DNA from: Cordia subcordata
Taxonomy: Eukaryota > Streptophyta > Magnoliopsida > Boraginales > Cordiaceae
Reading direction: 5' to 3'
Assembly (NCBI GenBank): GCA_028554755.1
Contig: JAPTOF010000014.1
Coordinates: forward strand, 8,370,001 to 8,434,000
Length of the DNA stretch: 64,000 nt
This document shows, in pieces, positions 23,607-35,750 of the stretch (position 1 is its first letter; every line of letters begins with the position of its first letter). A program made the position numbers and the translations under genes. The notes under the pieces are model-generated. The model was not told where the DNA came from, did no database searches, and saw nothing but the letters and a program-made list of their open reading frames with translations.

Positions 23607-24549
23607 TTTCGTTTTACTTTTCCTTTTCCTATTTCTTTTTTTGGTTGAATCCTTTTTCTGTTTAAATGCCAGAGTCTGTGGCCCTGTAAAAATGATTCCA
23701 GCGACTAATTTGCATCTGTAGGAAGCTATAGACACAACACCCTATAAATGATTAATCATTTATGATATGTTTTGATTGGTTTCTTTTCATAAAAAAAGAT
23801 GCTTGTCTTTTTGGAAAAAAAATATATTTATTTTTGCAATAAGCATCTAAACAAAAGAAAAGAAATCGTTACAACTTGGCCTAGTTGTTGATAGCTTGCT
23901 TGACTTCATCTATTTGTTGGTGAATCTGTTATAGTTCATAAAATTTACGTTTTAGTTATTATTTTAGGTTAATTGGATTTCGTTTTCCATAACAAAGAGA
24001 AATTTCCAGTCCGTGCTGCACTGTCCATTATCTTAAATTTTACCATAATAATCTGTACCCATACATTTCCTTAATGCTTTCTGCTTAGAACTTAGTTGAG
24101 TGAAGTACATTCTGTAAAATGTACAAATAAGTATTTAAGTAAACACAGCCAAATGGACGGTTACTATAATTCTTTCCTTTATTTTGATTTAGGATACCTG
24201 TATTACCAATTTCTAAATGCTTCCGCAGCATAAATATTACATCTTCATCGTACATTCATAAATACGTCAGCAGATTCAGTTTCAAGCAGTGAATGGTGAT
24301 GTATCAACGTCAACATCAGATCACATGCACCCACTCCTGTCTCATTCATGGACTTTAGATGGATTAAAATAAATTTTTTTTTAAAGAAAACTGGAATATA
24401 ATTTTTTTTTGAGCAAGTAAAATAAAAGTTCATGTTCATTGTGTGTGTGGTTTAAAAGAGAGTGTTGTAGGTGCAAATGACAAAATAGATTAATCATTTT
24501 AGCCCGTAAATTTTAAGGCCAAATAATTACTTTTTTTTCTTTCTTTTTT
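23607..24549. other. Intergenic stretch
   Basis: No gene recognised. TTTGATTGGTTTCTTTTC at about 23770 is another fragment of the 228-bp MITE family end. Confidence 0.45.
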
Positions 24550-24935
24550 CTTTTCTTTTTGGTGACAAAAAATTCAATTGGCGGAATCCGACCACTAACT
24601 GAGAAATTTCGGGTACACAGTACGTCCCCTGTATTGTGCACCAGTTAAGTCGAGGGCGTTTAATCTAGGATAAGGGACTAATTTGAACCTAGATTCTGAA
24701 TTGTGTCCGTTTCTAACTTTTACCTTTAGAACATCCTTAGAAGACCAAAAAATTACGTCTTACGCTTACAACATAGCTTCACTTTTGGGTTAGCGCTTAT
24801 AGCTAGGTTGAGGTGTGACAAAATTGGTATCAAATCTTTCAAGTTTTGGGGCGTGATGAAATGGTATTAAAGCTCATCACCCGTCAAAAGTAGGAGTTGT
24901 ATCTTCACGTGATTCATATACTTACAATTCGTACC
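24550..24935. repeat. Dispersed repeat with a primer-site-like motif (copy 1)
   Basis: The segment with AATTCAATTGGCGGAATCCG, CAGTACGTCCCCTGTA, TTAAGTCGAGGGCG and GTGTCCGTTTCTAACTTTTA recurs at about 58020-58170 and 58820-58870. Further right, ACAAAATTGGTATCAAATC at about 24818 resembles a worn initiator-tRNA-Met primer site, so an old LTR element leader may lie here. Confidence 0.55.
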
Positions 24936-25202
24936 TACACTGTGCACCGTAGTACTGTGCGTAAACGGTATAAGCATAATACGTTATAGTACATGTATTA
25001 AAAAACTTTATATTATAAGTTCAAAATTTTTATAAAATATATTCAAAAATCTTATACTATATGATCATAGATTATACTCTATGTTCAAAATTTTTATATT
25101 ATATGTTCAAAAATTTAAAAATAAGTTCACAAAATAAAAATTATAATTTCATAAATTTTATGTATGTCCACGAATAAAGATACACGAGGAGATTTGGTAT
25201 GT
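24936..25202. repeat. Left part of a dispersed AT-rich repeat
   Basis: GTAGTACTGTGCGTAAACGG with the following ATTATATGTTCAAAA-type units is homologous, in inverted sense, to the right half of the repeat at 62060-62590. The minisatellite at 25203 follows directly. Confidence 0.55.
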
Positions 25203-26115
25203 ATTCAAAATTATTATTCTATATGATCAAAACTAATACACTATTGGTTCAAAATAAATAAGTGTGTTATCTAATCAATTACCCATCCTAGTTCAAAATT
25301 ATTGTTTTATATGTTCAAAACCAATACACTATTTCAAAATAAATAAGTGTGTAATCTGATTAATTAACAGTCTTAGTTCAAAACTATTATTCTATATGTT
25401 CAAAACCAATGCACTATTGGTTCAAAATAAATAAGGTGCTATTTGATCAACAGTTTTAGTTCAAAACTATTGTTCTATATGTTCAAAACCAATAGACTAT
25501 TGGTTCAAAATAAATAAGTCTACTATCTGATCAATTAACAATCATAGTTCAAAACTATTGTTTAATATGTTCAAAACTAATACACTATTGGTTCAAAATG
25601 AATAAGTGTGCTATTTGATCAATTAACAATCCTAGTTCAAAACTATAATTCTATATGTTAAAAACCAATACACTATTGGTTCAAAATGAATAAGTGTGCT
25701 ATTTGATCAATATTCTTAATTTAAAACTATTGTTCTATATATTCAAAACTAATACGCTATTGGTTCAAAATGAATAAGTGCGCTATTTGATCAATTAACA
25801 GTTTTAGTTCAAAACTATTGTTCTATATATTTAAAACCAAGATATTATTGGTTCAAAATGAATAAGTGTGTTATCTGATCAATCAATAGTCCTAGTTCAA
25901 AACTATTGTTCTATATTCAAAACTAATATATTATTGGTTTAAAATAAATAAGTATGCTCTTTGATCAATTAACAGTCCTAGTTCAAAATTACTATTCTAT
26001 ATGTTCGAAACCAATATACTATTGGTTCAAAATAAATAAGTGTGCTATCTGATCGGTGGTTCTAATTGAAAACTATTGTTCTATATATTCAAAATTCTTA
26101 TATTATATGTTCAAA
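25203..26115. repeat. Minisatellite of about 86-bp units, about 11 copies
   Basis: Each unit contains GTTCAAAACTATTGTTCTAT, TTCAAAACCAATACACTATT, GGTTCAAAATAAATAAGTGT and CTATCTGATCAATTAACAGT with small changes. Units begin near 25203, 25292, 25373, 25455, 25545, 25635, 25722, 25808, 25893, 25980 and 26065. No reading frame persists, so it is non-coding tandem DNA. Confidence 0.9.
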
Positions 26116-27911
26116 ACTTTAATATAGGGAATAAACGAATTTTATTTAGCCAAAATATCAAACAATTAATCTGCATTATTTTAAATCATTTGTTGGACAA
26201 CCAAATTCTCCATCCTTTCACTCATATATATCAACATATACTACACACCACCACCATAACACATACCACCACCACGGCGGACACAGATATGTTGTTATAG
26301 ATTTGAGAAAAGAACTAAAAAAGAGAGAAAGAAAATAGTAACGACAACTCATATCGACGATGAAACAAAATTGACATGAAGATTGAAGACTATTGTTATG
26401 GTCGCGCAAAAATGATAATCGCGATGGTGAAGTCTGATTTAAAATCAAATGGTTGATTTTGCTAGAGAGAGACAAAAAGAAGAAAGAGAAAGAGAGTGAG
26501 AGGTAGAGAAGGAGACGAGAGGCTTTAAATTTTTTTTTTAAAAACATGTGTCTTTCACCTTATCTAAGGTGTATAAAATTTCGTAGGAGCATAGTTCCTA
26601 CAAAACATAGTAAAATTTGCGACTTACAATAAGAGTTAGTATTTTTAAGTGGTTCACATAATTACAATACAAGTCTTACTTCTGAATTAGAGTGCTGGGA
26701 CAATATTGGAGTGAGTATAAAAATATTTGCCATTGAGAATCTTAAAGCATGCTGCTTGTGAAATGTATGGCATACTAGATTTTCACATGCTATTGTTTTT
26801 CCTAATTTTTTGTTTTGTGTAATTTAAATAATGATATAGTGAAAGACGAATTGGTTTTATTATGAAATTAATTTATTCTTTGAAAAAGTTTTATTAGTTC
26901 ATCACCAGTAAAAAGAATTTTGTGATCTGAAAAATATTAAAAGTCACGAACTTAGTTCGTCTTTAAATATTTTTTTGTTAATTTATTAAGATTTAAGGAA
27001 AAGATTGACGTAAATATAAAAAAAAAAGAAAAGAAAAGTATAAACCACCTAAAACATTAAGCCAAAAAGAAAGTTATATTCGCTCCAAGTATAAACCAAA
27101 AAGAAAAAAAACTCATGGGGTGCCAACAACTTCTCAAAACTTAGAAAGAATATTGTTGTTGTTTAGGGCTTTTATTCTAGTTTGCTTGATTAGGCATCCC
27201 AACTTACCATTATAAAAGCGTTAAACTAAAAAAATAAAGAAATAAGAGCCACTTGGCTCTAACTTAGCAATTAATTTGCATAATAGATAATAGATAAAAA
27301 TGTTAAAAGCCAAAACTTATTTTATCTATTTGAAAAGTTTTTACCGGTTTGTGTACTGTTAAAAAAAAGTTCAGGCTAAATATTAAGAAAAAAATAAAAT
27401 ATAAAACAAAATTGAGAAAGCAACTGCGGGCGATCAAATGACTCACATTCCAAACCCTAGCATTAAAATAAAACTTAAGAAACACTCACTTCAAAAAGTA
27501 AACAAATATAAAAAGAAAAAAAGAAAAGAAATACTCATGGCTCAAGCCAAAAAAAAAAAAAAACAACAAAAAAAAAACAAACAAAGGGAAAGAAACCCGA
27601 CAATTGTTAATAATTATAGTGTATACTCTATGGATAAGTGTTATGCATAGTGGGTCAAAATTTTATTTTTGAATTCATATTTTGCTCACGTGAAACAAAT
27701 AAATTCCACTACATTCCCCCCGATAAATTTAGTTTGTAGTAGTTCTGTTCCTTTTTTTATAATTATTAATTAAAAATATATTTTTTAAAAAGTTAAAATT
27801 ATTGGCTTCTAAAAAAAATAAATTTAAGCTTTTTTTTCAAAGTTAAACACTTATTGCAAAAAAGATGTATTATTTCTCACGAAAGAAAAATACTTTTTTT
27901 GTTGAAAAAAA
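26116..27911. other. AT-rich intergenic stretch
   Basis: No gene recognised. It contains CAC/CCA-rich simple sequence at about 26240-26280 and A-rich runs at 27500-27590. A short purine-rich stretch at 26460-26520 produces a spurious minus-strand frame. Confidence 0.5.
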
Positions 27912-28300
27912 GGCAAATTCAACAAATGGTCCTTATTTTTTACCGGAAGTGTCAGTTTGGTCTTTATTGTTTTGAAAGTGACTTATGATTTTTGATGTAT
28001 TTAAAAAGTGTTATGCTAGTTTCCATTGTTTAAAAATGACCAATTTGTTACCCAACGTTTGTAAAAAGTGACCTAATTGATTTTCATTTAAATCATGTGA
28101 TAGTTTTATGATCAATTAATGGGATAAAAATTGACACGTTTTGCAAACGTTAAAGATTAAATAGATTATTTTTGAAGCAATAAGAAACAAATTGATTTTT
28201 TTTTAAATATTAAGGATCAAATGAGTTACTTTTGAAATAATAAACACCAAATTAACATTTTTTTTTTGTAAGTAATAGGAAATATTTGTAAAATTTTTCC
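27912..28300. mobile_element. Candidate MULE-type MITE with long inverted ends, 389 bp
   Basis: The left side (GGCAAATTCAACAAATGGTC through GTCAGTTTGGTCTTTATTG) pairs in inverted sense with the right side (AATAAACACCAAATTAAC through GTAAAATTTTTCC) over about 70 diverged bases. Flanks are A-rich, so a target duplication cannot be read. Confidence 0.5.
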
Positions 28301-28937
28301 ACAAAAAAAAAAAAAACTAATCTAAACAAATCCAAAGTTTGCGTGGCCAAGTAGGAGACCACAATGCTACGGTTGGATAGATAAATGCTCTGTTTCGTAT
28401 AAGCTTATTATAAGATTTTTACTTATATAGAAAATAATGGTTTGGTTTGAATTTTCATAAGATTGTAGTGATGTAAGGATTGATTGCTTATATGTTAGAA
28501 GATAAAAAAATATAGTTTATTTTGAATTTATATAAAATGCTTGTAATAAGATGCTTTATATAATTAATATTGTCCTCTTCGTATCAATAAGATAAACATT
28601 TTATAATAAGCTCATTTAAACATAGCTAAAATAGACCTTTACTATTTATTTTTTGTTAAAATCTCCCACCTTACCCAACTCTCGCCTCAATAAAATTTAA
28701 AGCAAGATGTGATTTTAAAACAAAAGTAACCTTAAATATTTGAACTACACACTTATCCCAAATAAAATAAATTTATTTGGCGAAACAATAACACCAAGAG
28801 AACTAATGATGGGAGAGATCAATAAATCTCCTTCTTTATACGCCCATAGATCCCTCCATTCTCCAACCAAATGAACGTGTAATCGTTTCCTACAATACTG
28901 CCAGATGTTCAACTCCACTCCTGCAAATCAGCCTATC
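28301..28937. other. Upstream region of the transporter gene
   Basis: No gene seen. An inverted pair (GTATAAGCTTATTATAAG near 28399 and TTTATAATAAGCTCATTT near 28599) suggests another small MITE of about 250 bases. Confidence 0.4.
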
Positions 28938-29089
28938 CATACTATATATATACATATATATATATGTATATATATATATGTATATATATCTCACAAGAAA
29001 GCAAAAATCATTTAGTCACTCGTACCATTTTCTTATCCATTTTCCCACAGGAATATTCCCAAAGATTTAACCATAAACGGCAGAAACAA
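28938..29089 (+). promoter_or_regulatory. Core promoter and 5' leader of the transporter gene
   Basis: TATA-rich runs at 28941-28989 lie 100-150 bases before the start codon and could serve as TATA box. They are also a TA microsatellite of variable length. A short untranslated leader then leads to AAACAAATGGAG, a good plant start context. Confidence 0.5.
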
Positions 29090-31398
29090 ATGGAGGTGTC
29101 ATCAGTTGGTACCATGAATATGGAAACTACCACCACCATTGTTGATTCTGAGAATTCAAAAGCTGACCCTTCTCATCACAGGCCTCCACTCAACAAGTAT
29201 GCTCTGGCTTGTGCCCTTTTGGCTTCCACCAACTCCATTCTCTTGGGTTACGGTCAGTTTTACAGATACTTCTAAGTTTTATCCATAAGCTGTTTTCTTG
29301 AATTTTTAACCAGTTTTTTTTTCCTTAGCCATTTCTAGTCTATTGTAATATATAAGCATGTGAAATTATTGTACCTTAATTTAGGAGATAGCGTGAAGTC
29401 TAAGTTGCATATGATTAGAAAACTAAAAAAAAAAAAGAACAAATTAACTCCTGAATATGGTTATTTTTTGCGCCTGGAAAATTGATGAGACTAAACTACA
29501 CTAGTGTTTGTGTCTATGATCCATGTTCTTTAGAGTAAATTGCATATTATACTCCAGACTTATGTATAACATACCTCCCTGTATAATCAAAACTAGCTAA
29601 TTATTCCTGTAATACCCCGTAATCAGTCCTATGTGCACCAGATCCCTATAGTATTAAAACTAGTTAATTATCCCTTGAAATTCTTAAAAGTGTGCAAAAT
29701 ATTCTTTGAAGTTTTTAAAAGTGTGCAAAATACTTTCCTAAAATATATGATGGTAGATAATTAGCTAGTTTTAATATTACAGGAGTTATGGTGCACATAA
29801 GTAAGGGTACAAGGGGAAATTAGTTAGTTTTGATAATAGAGGAAGGTACAAGACAATTTACTCTATTCTTTATCAACGAATCTTAAATACTTACAATAAA
29901 AAGAAACTTGTTTGGAAGTTCTGTAACATGTGTAATCATCACAGGGAGAGATTAATAATTAAGTTATTCTGATTATTTTTGTTGAATTAAATTGCTGCCT
30001 GTAGATATTGGAGTTATGAGTGGAGCTGTACTATATATGAAAGACAATCTCAAGATTTCGTCAACAGAGGTTGAGATCTTAGTAGGATCATTGAATGTGT
30101 TTTCTTTAATTGGTTCTTTTGCGTCCGGGAAAACATCAGATGTGATAGGAAGGCGTTATACAATTGTCTTGGCTGCAGCAACTTTCTTCATTGGTGCACT
30201 GCTAATGGGGCTTGCACCATCTTTCCCTTTCCTCATGGCTGGGAGAATCATTGCCGGCATTGGCGTCGGCTACTCCCTCATGATAGCTCCAGTGTACACG
30301 GCCGAGATATCGCCGGCCATGACACGTGGCTTCCTTACATCTCTCCCTGAAGTGTTCATCAATGTTGGTATTTTACTAGGTTATGTTGTCAATTTTTGCT
30401 TGTCAAGTCTACCACCCCATATCAATTGGAGGCTTATGCTTGGCCTTGCGGCAGTTCCGGCTGTCGGCATTGCCCTCGGGGTAATGACCATGCCGGAATC
30501 ACCTCGGTGGTTAGTCATGAAAGGAAAGCTAAGTGAGGCTAAACTAGTTTTGGTGAAAATATCTGAGAATGAAGAAGAGGCTAATGTTAGACTAGAAGAG
30601 ATAGCAAAGGCTGCTTCTGTTGTAACTGGCCCAAATTCTAGCCCTGGATCAGCCCATGCAACAGCATCAACCTCAAATACTTGGCATGGACAAGGGGTTT
30701 GGAAGGAATTACTGAGGCCTTCTCGTCCTTTTCAACGGATTTTCATCGCTGCCATTGGCATAAACTTCTTCATGCAAGCATCCGGTAATGACGCAGTGGT
30801 GTACTACACGCCGGAAGTGTTCAAGGCTGCTGGAATTCGCAAGCGAAAAGTGCTGGTTGGTGTCACTGTGATCATGGGGATAGCCAAGACATCTTTTGTG
30901 TTAGTATCTGCACTTTTCTTGGACAACTATGGAAGAAGGCCTTTATTGTTAATAGGCTCAATGGGTATGGCCATTTCATTAGCTGGGCTTGGGTTGGGCT
31001 CAAAGTTCTTGGAGCACTCTGATCACAAGCCTATATGGGCCATTGCATTGTGTGTGGTTGCTGTATGCGCGGATGTCTCGTTCTTTTCAATTGGGCTTGG
31101 GCCCATTACATGGGTGTACTCGTCGGAGATTTTTCCGATGAGGTTAAGGGCCCAGGGCACAAGTCTTGCAGTATCAGTGAACCGGCTGGTCAGTGGAGTG
31201 GTGGCAATGTCATTTCTTAGCATCTCAAAAAAGATAACATTTGGGGGAATGTTTCTTGTGCTTGCTGGAATCATGGTTTTAGCTTCCATCTTCTTTTACA
31301 TCTTCTTGCCAGAAACAAAGGGCAAGAGCCTAGAAGAGATTGGTGCTCTTTTTGAGGATAAACATTCAAGTAACCAGACGGAAATGAGTGAAAGATAA
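29090..31398 (+). CDS. Polyol/monosaccharide transporter (PLT/PMT type), two exons
   Basis: Major facilitator superfamily sugar carrier. Exons 29090-29252 and 30005-31398 join in phase 1 at LGY-D-IGVMSGA to give 518 residues, the usual size for plant PLTs. Family signatures are all present: LLGYDIGVMSGA in TM1, SDVIGRRYTI and GRIIAGIGVGY in the N half, MPESPRWLV before the central loop, NFFMQASGNDAVVYY in TM7, DNYGRRPLLLIGS, and PETKGKSLEEI at the C-terminal end. Twelve membrane spans are expected with both termini in the cytosol. Characterised members are proton symporters for linear polyols, inositol or hexoses at the plasma membrane; substrate cannot be read from sequence. One intron at this place is typical. 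The intron carries a small MULE-type MITE. The final Cys/Ser-poor tail ends in SER. The frame is intact. Confidence 0.95.
29533..29863. mobile_element. MULE-type MITE in the transporter intron, 331 bp
   Basis: It starts GAGTAAATTGCATATTATAC and ends GTACAAGACAATTTACTC, with inverted similarity over about 75 bases (including CAAAACTAGCTAATTA against TTAGTTAGTTTTG). It is flanked by nine-base repeats TGTTCTTTA (29524-29532) and TATTCTTTA (29864-29872), one mismatch, as expected for Mutator-like insertion. Confidence 0.75.
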
Positions 31399-31718
31399 CA
31401 AAATATTCCAGCATTCAACACGTTTTTCTGTATAAAGACTTGTATGTTTCTCCTTTCATAACTAAAAATAAGATTTGCTTTCTAGTTTCTTGTGGTTTAA
31501 TCTTTCTTAAAAGAGGACAGATCCATTCATAACGTTGTGATATCATAAATACTGAGATTTAATAATTATGAATTATTAATGTAATTACAATAAAATGATA
31601 TAAATAATTCACAATTATTAAATTTCATTTATAACATTATAATGTTACGTGAGGATTCTTATTATGAGTCATGCTATGTAAAATCTAATGGACCATCTGA
31701 GCAAATATAATCCACTGA
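31399..31718 (+). other. 3' flank of the transporter gene
   Basis: AT-rich sequence after the stop, with possible polyadenylation signals such as AAAAATAAG at about 31465. No further gene seen. Confidence 0.5.
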
Positions 31719-31946
31719 GGGCTCGTTTGGATTGGTTTTTCTTTTTTCAAAAATGTTTCTTTAACAGCTTTTAGACAATAATTTTTTTTTGAGAAGCTGA
31801 AAATTTTGACTTTTAAAAAAAGCTGTATTTGAACTTTTTTCAGAGTTTTTGTTTTTTGGAAGCCAGATCAAATAGTTATTGCAAATTTAATGTAATTTTT
31901 TTTTTAAAAAAAAATTTTTTGAAAAAAAGCTAATCCAAACAGGCCC
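31719..31946. mobile_element. MITE, 228 bp (copy 1 of 2 complete copies)
   Basis: It begins GGGCTCGTTTGGATTGGTTT and ends AGCTAATCCAAACAGGCCC. The interior matches the copy at 56749-56976 (AACAGCTTTT, GAGAAGCTGAAAATTTTGAC, AAGCTGTATTTGA) and both are exactly 228 bases. Flanks are TGA and TAA, a worn trinucleotide duplication. Confidence 0.8.
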
Positions 31947-33085
31947 TAAGAGCTTGTCACATTATCGTTAAAATAGAAGGATTACAAATACAATGTAAAC
32001 CAAATGCTGGTTTCTAGACCTACGCGATTTAGCTGTTTAATTTACTGCCTTGTTTCAACCTTGACCAACAGGAGAGAAGGAGACACGAGGAATAGTTAGG
32101 TTAGTGATGCGAATAGGAAGAATATGAAAAATCACCGGCCCCGGGTATGGAGCGTGGGGGGTGGAATAGGGGCCCTTAGTGAAAGCATTAAAGAACACTT
32201 CCGAATCAGGGATTTCTCTTCTATCTAATAAATTCAGTCCATAAAATAATTTGTAGGTCTAAAATAAGAATTTATAGGACTTTTTAGAAGAATTTATAGT
32301 CCTATATATTTTTGTTTTAAAAGTAATTTTTTTTTATAGATTAATGTGTGGATGGAAGAACAATCCCTAAATCAGTTTCAATGGTTGCGATAGGCCGGAT
32401 CATAGTACAGCAGATAGAGCAGGCTCGAAGATTATAGTCTTGCACATATTGGAATGGTTACGTTTTCAAAATCAATAAGGTAATGAAAGCATGTATAGAG
32501 AAAAATAGCTGACTAAATAACTGAACTTGTTCGAGTTTCAGATTTATGGAATTTGTGTTGATATTACATGGTTCGACCAAAAAAGCCAAAAAGATAAAAG
32601 AAGAAAAAAGGAAAATTATGGAGTACGACAAGGGTGAAGCAAATTCTGGACAGGCTAGAACCAACCCAAACAGCTATATATCAAGGACAAGCCAATTCGA
32701 ATTCTTCTAACGCATATTTATTTTAGTCTCTTGCATATATCATCTTTTTCTAATTCGTGAATATGTACTTTTCTTATTCTTAACATGTTGGATTATATAT
32801 TCTTATTGGCAAGAACTTTTCTTTTCTTTTTTTCAAAATAACCCAGCCCAATTCAATCTTTCGCCACTTATAAGATTCAAACTCAGTTAATCATTCTTTA
32901 AAAAAATAATTTTAATAACTTGAATTACTTCTTAATCCCTTTTTAGCAAGAACTTGTCTATCTTATAAGTTGTACCTAGGCATCCTTGAAATCAGGGGCA
33001 ATATACTTTGCATGTCAGTGGGACTTGCAGTTCGAATTCTTCCAAAATGTTGCATGCTTTTAGTCTTAAAAAGCAATTAATTCAA

Positions 33086-33116
<31 letters not shown>

Positions 33117-33158
33117 CATACATATATGTTTTTAGTCTTAAAATGAAATTAATTCAGG

Positions 33159-33201
<43 letters not shown>

Positions 33202-33277
33202 TGGATCATACAATACTAGTTTAACAGCTCTTGGACCAGGTACTTTTTGCCGCATTTATGTCTCTTGACTAATGTTA
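31947..33277. other. Intergenic stretch
   Basis: No gene seen. A CA repeat (about 33087-33106) and TA repeats (about 33108-33120 and 33163-33199) are present. A frame at 33008-33268 is built from these repeats and is not a gene. Confidence 0.5.
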
Positions 33278-34026
33278 GAGCCCTTTTGGCTTTGCTTATT
33301 TTTAAGTGCTTATAAGTAGGTGTTGCTCATAAGTAAAAAATTGCTTTAAGCTAGTGAAAAATAAACAAAGATGTGTTTGGGTATTATGTGCTTATAAGCT
33401 GCTGATATGTTTGGCAAATAAGTGCATATAAGTAGCAATAGTAGTTAGAGCCCGTTTGGTTTGCTTATAAGCTGGTCAAACTATCTTATAAGCCAAAAAA
33501 AAAAAATTACATGTTTGGTAAAGTAGCTTATAAGCCATATAAGCTTGCTTATAAGCAGGTAAAAAAAAGTAGGTTGAAGCTAGTTAAAATTTTTGTGCTT
33601 ATAAGCCAATTAGTCAAACCTATAAAAGACATGTTCATCCTCACAAATTAAATAGTTTTTGTTACATTAATTAATTACATGTCCTTTTTAGCCATTTTAA
33701 GAGCCCATTTGGCATTGCTTATTTTTAAGTACTTATAAGCAGGTATTGCTTATAAGTAAAAAGTTGCTTTTAAGCTAGTGAAAACTAAATAGAGATATGT
33801 TTAGATAATATGTTCTTATAAGCTACTGACATATTTGACAAATAAGTGCTTATAAGTAGTAATAGTCGTTAAACTGAAAAGGACGTGTAATTAATTAACG
33901 TGACAAAAACTATTTAATTTGTGAGGATAAACATGTCTTTTTAATAGGTTTGACTAATTGGCTTATAAGCAAAAAAATTTTAAGTAGCTCCAACATACCT
34001 TTTTTTTTTATCTGCTTAGAAGCAAG
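33278..34026. mobile_element. Nested cluster of 'cttataag' Tourist-like MITEs
   Basis: Three starts of the family are visible, each after TTA or TTAA: GAGCCCTTTTGGCTTTGCTT at 33278, GAGCCCGTTTGGTTTGCTT at 33448 and GAGCCCATTTGGCATTGCTT at about 33699. The middle copy lies in inverted sense inside the first. The third is cut at 34026 by the LTR retrotransposon and resumes at 39387. Confidence 0.7.
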
Positions 34027-34321
34027 TGTTAAGAACTTAAGGAAATTGTAGAATAGAAATATTACAATCTGTTTTTCTCCCCCCCCCCCCTCATTCATCC
34101 CTCTCTCCTATATATGTATTGCATTCTGTTGTAACCACTTTGCTATTCACGCCTTGTTCCCTCATGCCACATCATATTCTTCTAGATACTTAGGCATGTG
34201 CTTAACACGACTGCTCTTCCTGAGTTCTCGTCCAGATGGTTTAGCTGTTGAAGAGCTAAAACCCATTGGGCTGCACACTTGTTGGCCTGTTGGGCTCAAA
34301 ACATCTGTTGGGCTCATAACA
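34027..34321 (-). repeat. 3' LTR of the gypsy element
   Basis: 295 bases. It contains a run of C residues (about 34079-34090) where the other LTR reads CTCCTCTTCTCTC. Other differences from 39095-39386 are about nine point changes. Confidence 0.93.
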
Positions 34322-34440
34322 TTATTCCCTAGGAGCTGAAGAACCTTGTCCTCAAGGTTCAAGTTGGGATAGGATCACCTGAATTGGTTAGCATCTTTCC
34401 ATGTAGCATCATCTGGAGGAAGATGGTTCTATTGGATAAA
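34322..34440 (-). pseudogene. Chromodomain-like tail of integrase, broken
   Basis: After the stop at about 34429 the same frame continues with a short stretch containing LPPDDATWKD and NLEDKVL, as seen at the end of chromovirus polyproteins. The domain is truncated by the stop and is too short to judge further. Confidence 0.55.
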
Positions 34441-35717
34441 AAATTGCGTGGTTGGCTTACCTTGACAAAGAATGGTACGTTGGGATAAAATGGCTAATGG
34501 AGTGAGTTCAGGCATGTGAGGCTCAGCTGGGACGATTGAAGCTGGTGCACCGAATTTTTCTGCACCTTCCGCCTTTTTTAACACTGAAACATGGAATACT
34601 GGATGGGTTTTAGAAGAAGGAGGGAGTTGTAGTCGGTATGCTACCTGGCCAATACGTTCTAGGATCTGAAAAGGCCCAAAAAATTTGCGACTCAGTTTTT
34701 GGGATTTGTAGACCCGAAGAGAAGTTTGTCTATATGGTTGAAGCCGCAGCAAAGCCCAATCACCCACTTCAAAGGAACGTTCGGTGCGATGTTTATCTGC
34801 CTGTTCTTTCATTCGTTGTTGAGCTTGAGCCAAAGTGGTCTTTAAGAGTCTAAGGATGTGATCTCTTTGTTGTAAGTCGTGTTCTACTGCAGCATTTTTT
34901 GTAGACCAAGGAAAATAATGAATGATGGAAGGTGGATCACGACCATAAACAGCCAAAAAGGGAGACATGCCAATTGAGGTGTGATATGAGGTATTGTATC
35001 AAAATTCTGCCTATGGTAGGAATTTTGCCCAACAAGAAGGCGAATCCATAACAAAGCAATGCAAATACATTTCAAGTGTGCGGTTGACAAGCTTTGTCTG
35101 ACCATCAGTCTGGGGATGGTATGCCGTGCTGAATTTAAGTTTGGTGCCTTGCAATTCAAATAATTCCTTCCAAAACATACTCAAGAACAATTTATCCCGA
35201 TCAGTCACAATTGATTTTGGAATCCCATGGAGCCATACAATCTCTTGAACAAATATTTGGGCCAATTTAGTGCTCGTTATTTGACTCAGTAAAGCAATGA
35301 AATGAGCGTACTTTGACAAACGGTCAACAACAACAAGGATCTCTGTATAATTTTTTGAAGAGGAAAGGCCCTGAATGAAATCCATAGAGAGATCCTCCCA
35401 AATCTGATAGGGAATAGGTAATGGCTGTAAAAGGCCAGCAGGTTGTAATTGGCTCATCTTGGCCTGTTGACAAACTGGACAAGTAGCAATAAAGCTTGTA
35501 AGTCTTTCCTCATGGATGGCCAGTAACACACTTGGAGAAGGCATTTATGTGTTTTCAGAATTCCAGCATGACCTCCTGTTGGTGTAGTATGAAACTCCTG
35601 AAGAAAAGTCTGATGCAAGGCTTCAGGAACGAGCAGCCTCTGTTTATAAAGGATTAACCCATTGCGTACCATATACTGAGGATAGTCTTCTGGTGTTGAC
35701 TGAATGTGTTGCCTCAT
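34429..35717 (-). pseudogene. Gypsy integrase, frameshifted
   Basis: The HHCC zinc region (FHTTPTGGHAGILKTHKCL and a later Cys) lies at 35717-35454. The catalytic core at 35544-35011 shows MDFIQGLS, VVVDRLSKYAHF, IVTDRDKLFLS and YHPQTDGQTKLVNRTLE. The C-terminal part (34968-34429) has GDWALLRLQPYRQ and HPVFHVSVLKK. A frameshift separates the zinc part from the core and stops split the rest. Confidence 0.88.
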
Positions 35718-35750
35718 CTCATAGAGTTTAACATTTTTATCAATTGCATG

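Noticed and set aside
25203..26115. CRISPR-like array
   Set aside because: Units are contiguous 86-base tandem repeats without separate spacers, in plant DNA.
26218..26547. 109-codon minus-strand frame
   Set aside because: Ser/Leu/Phe-rich composition comes from reversed purine-rich simple sequence.
33008..33268. 86-codon frame
   Set aside because: It is made of CA and TA microsatellite translation.
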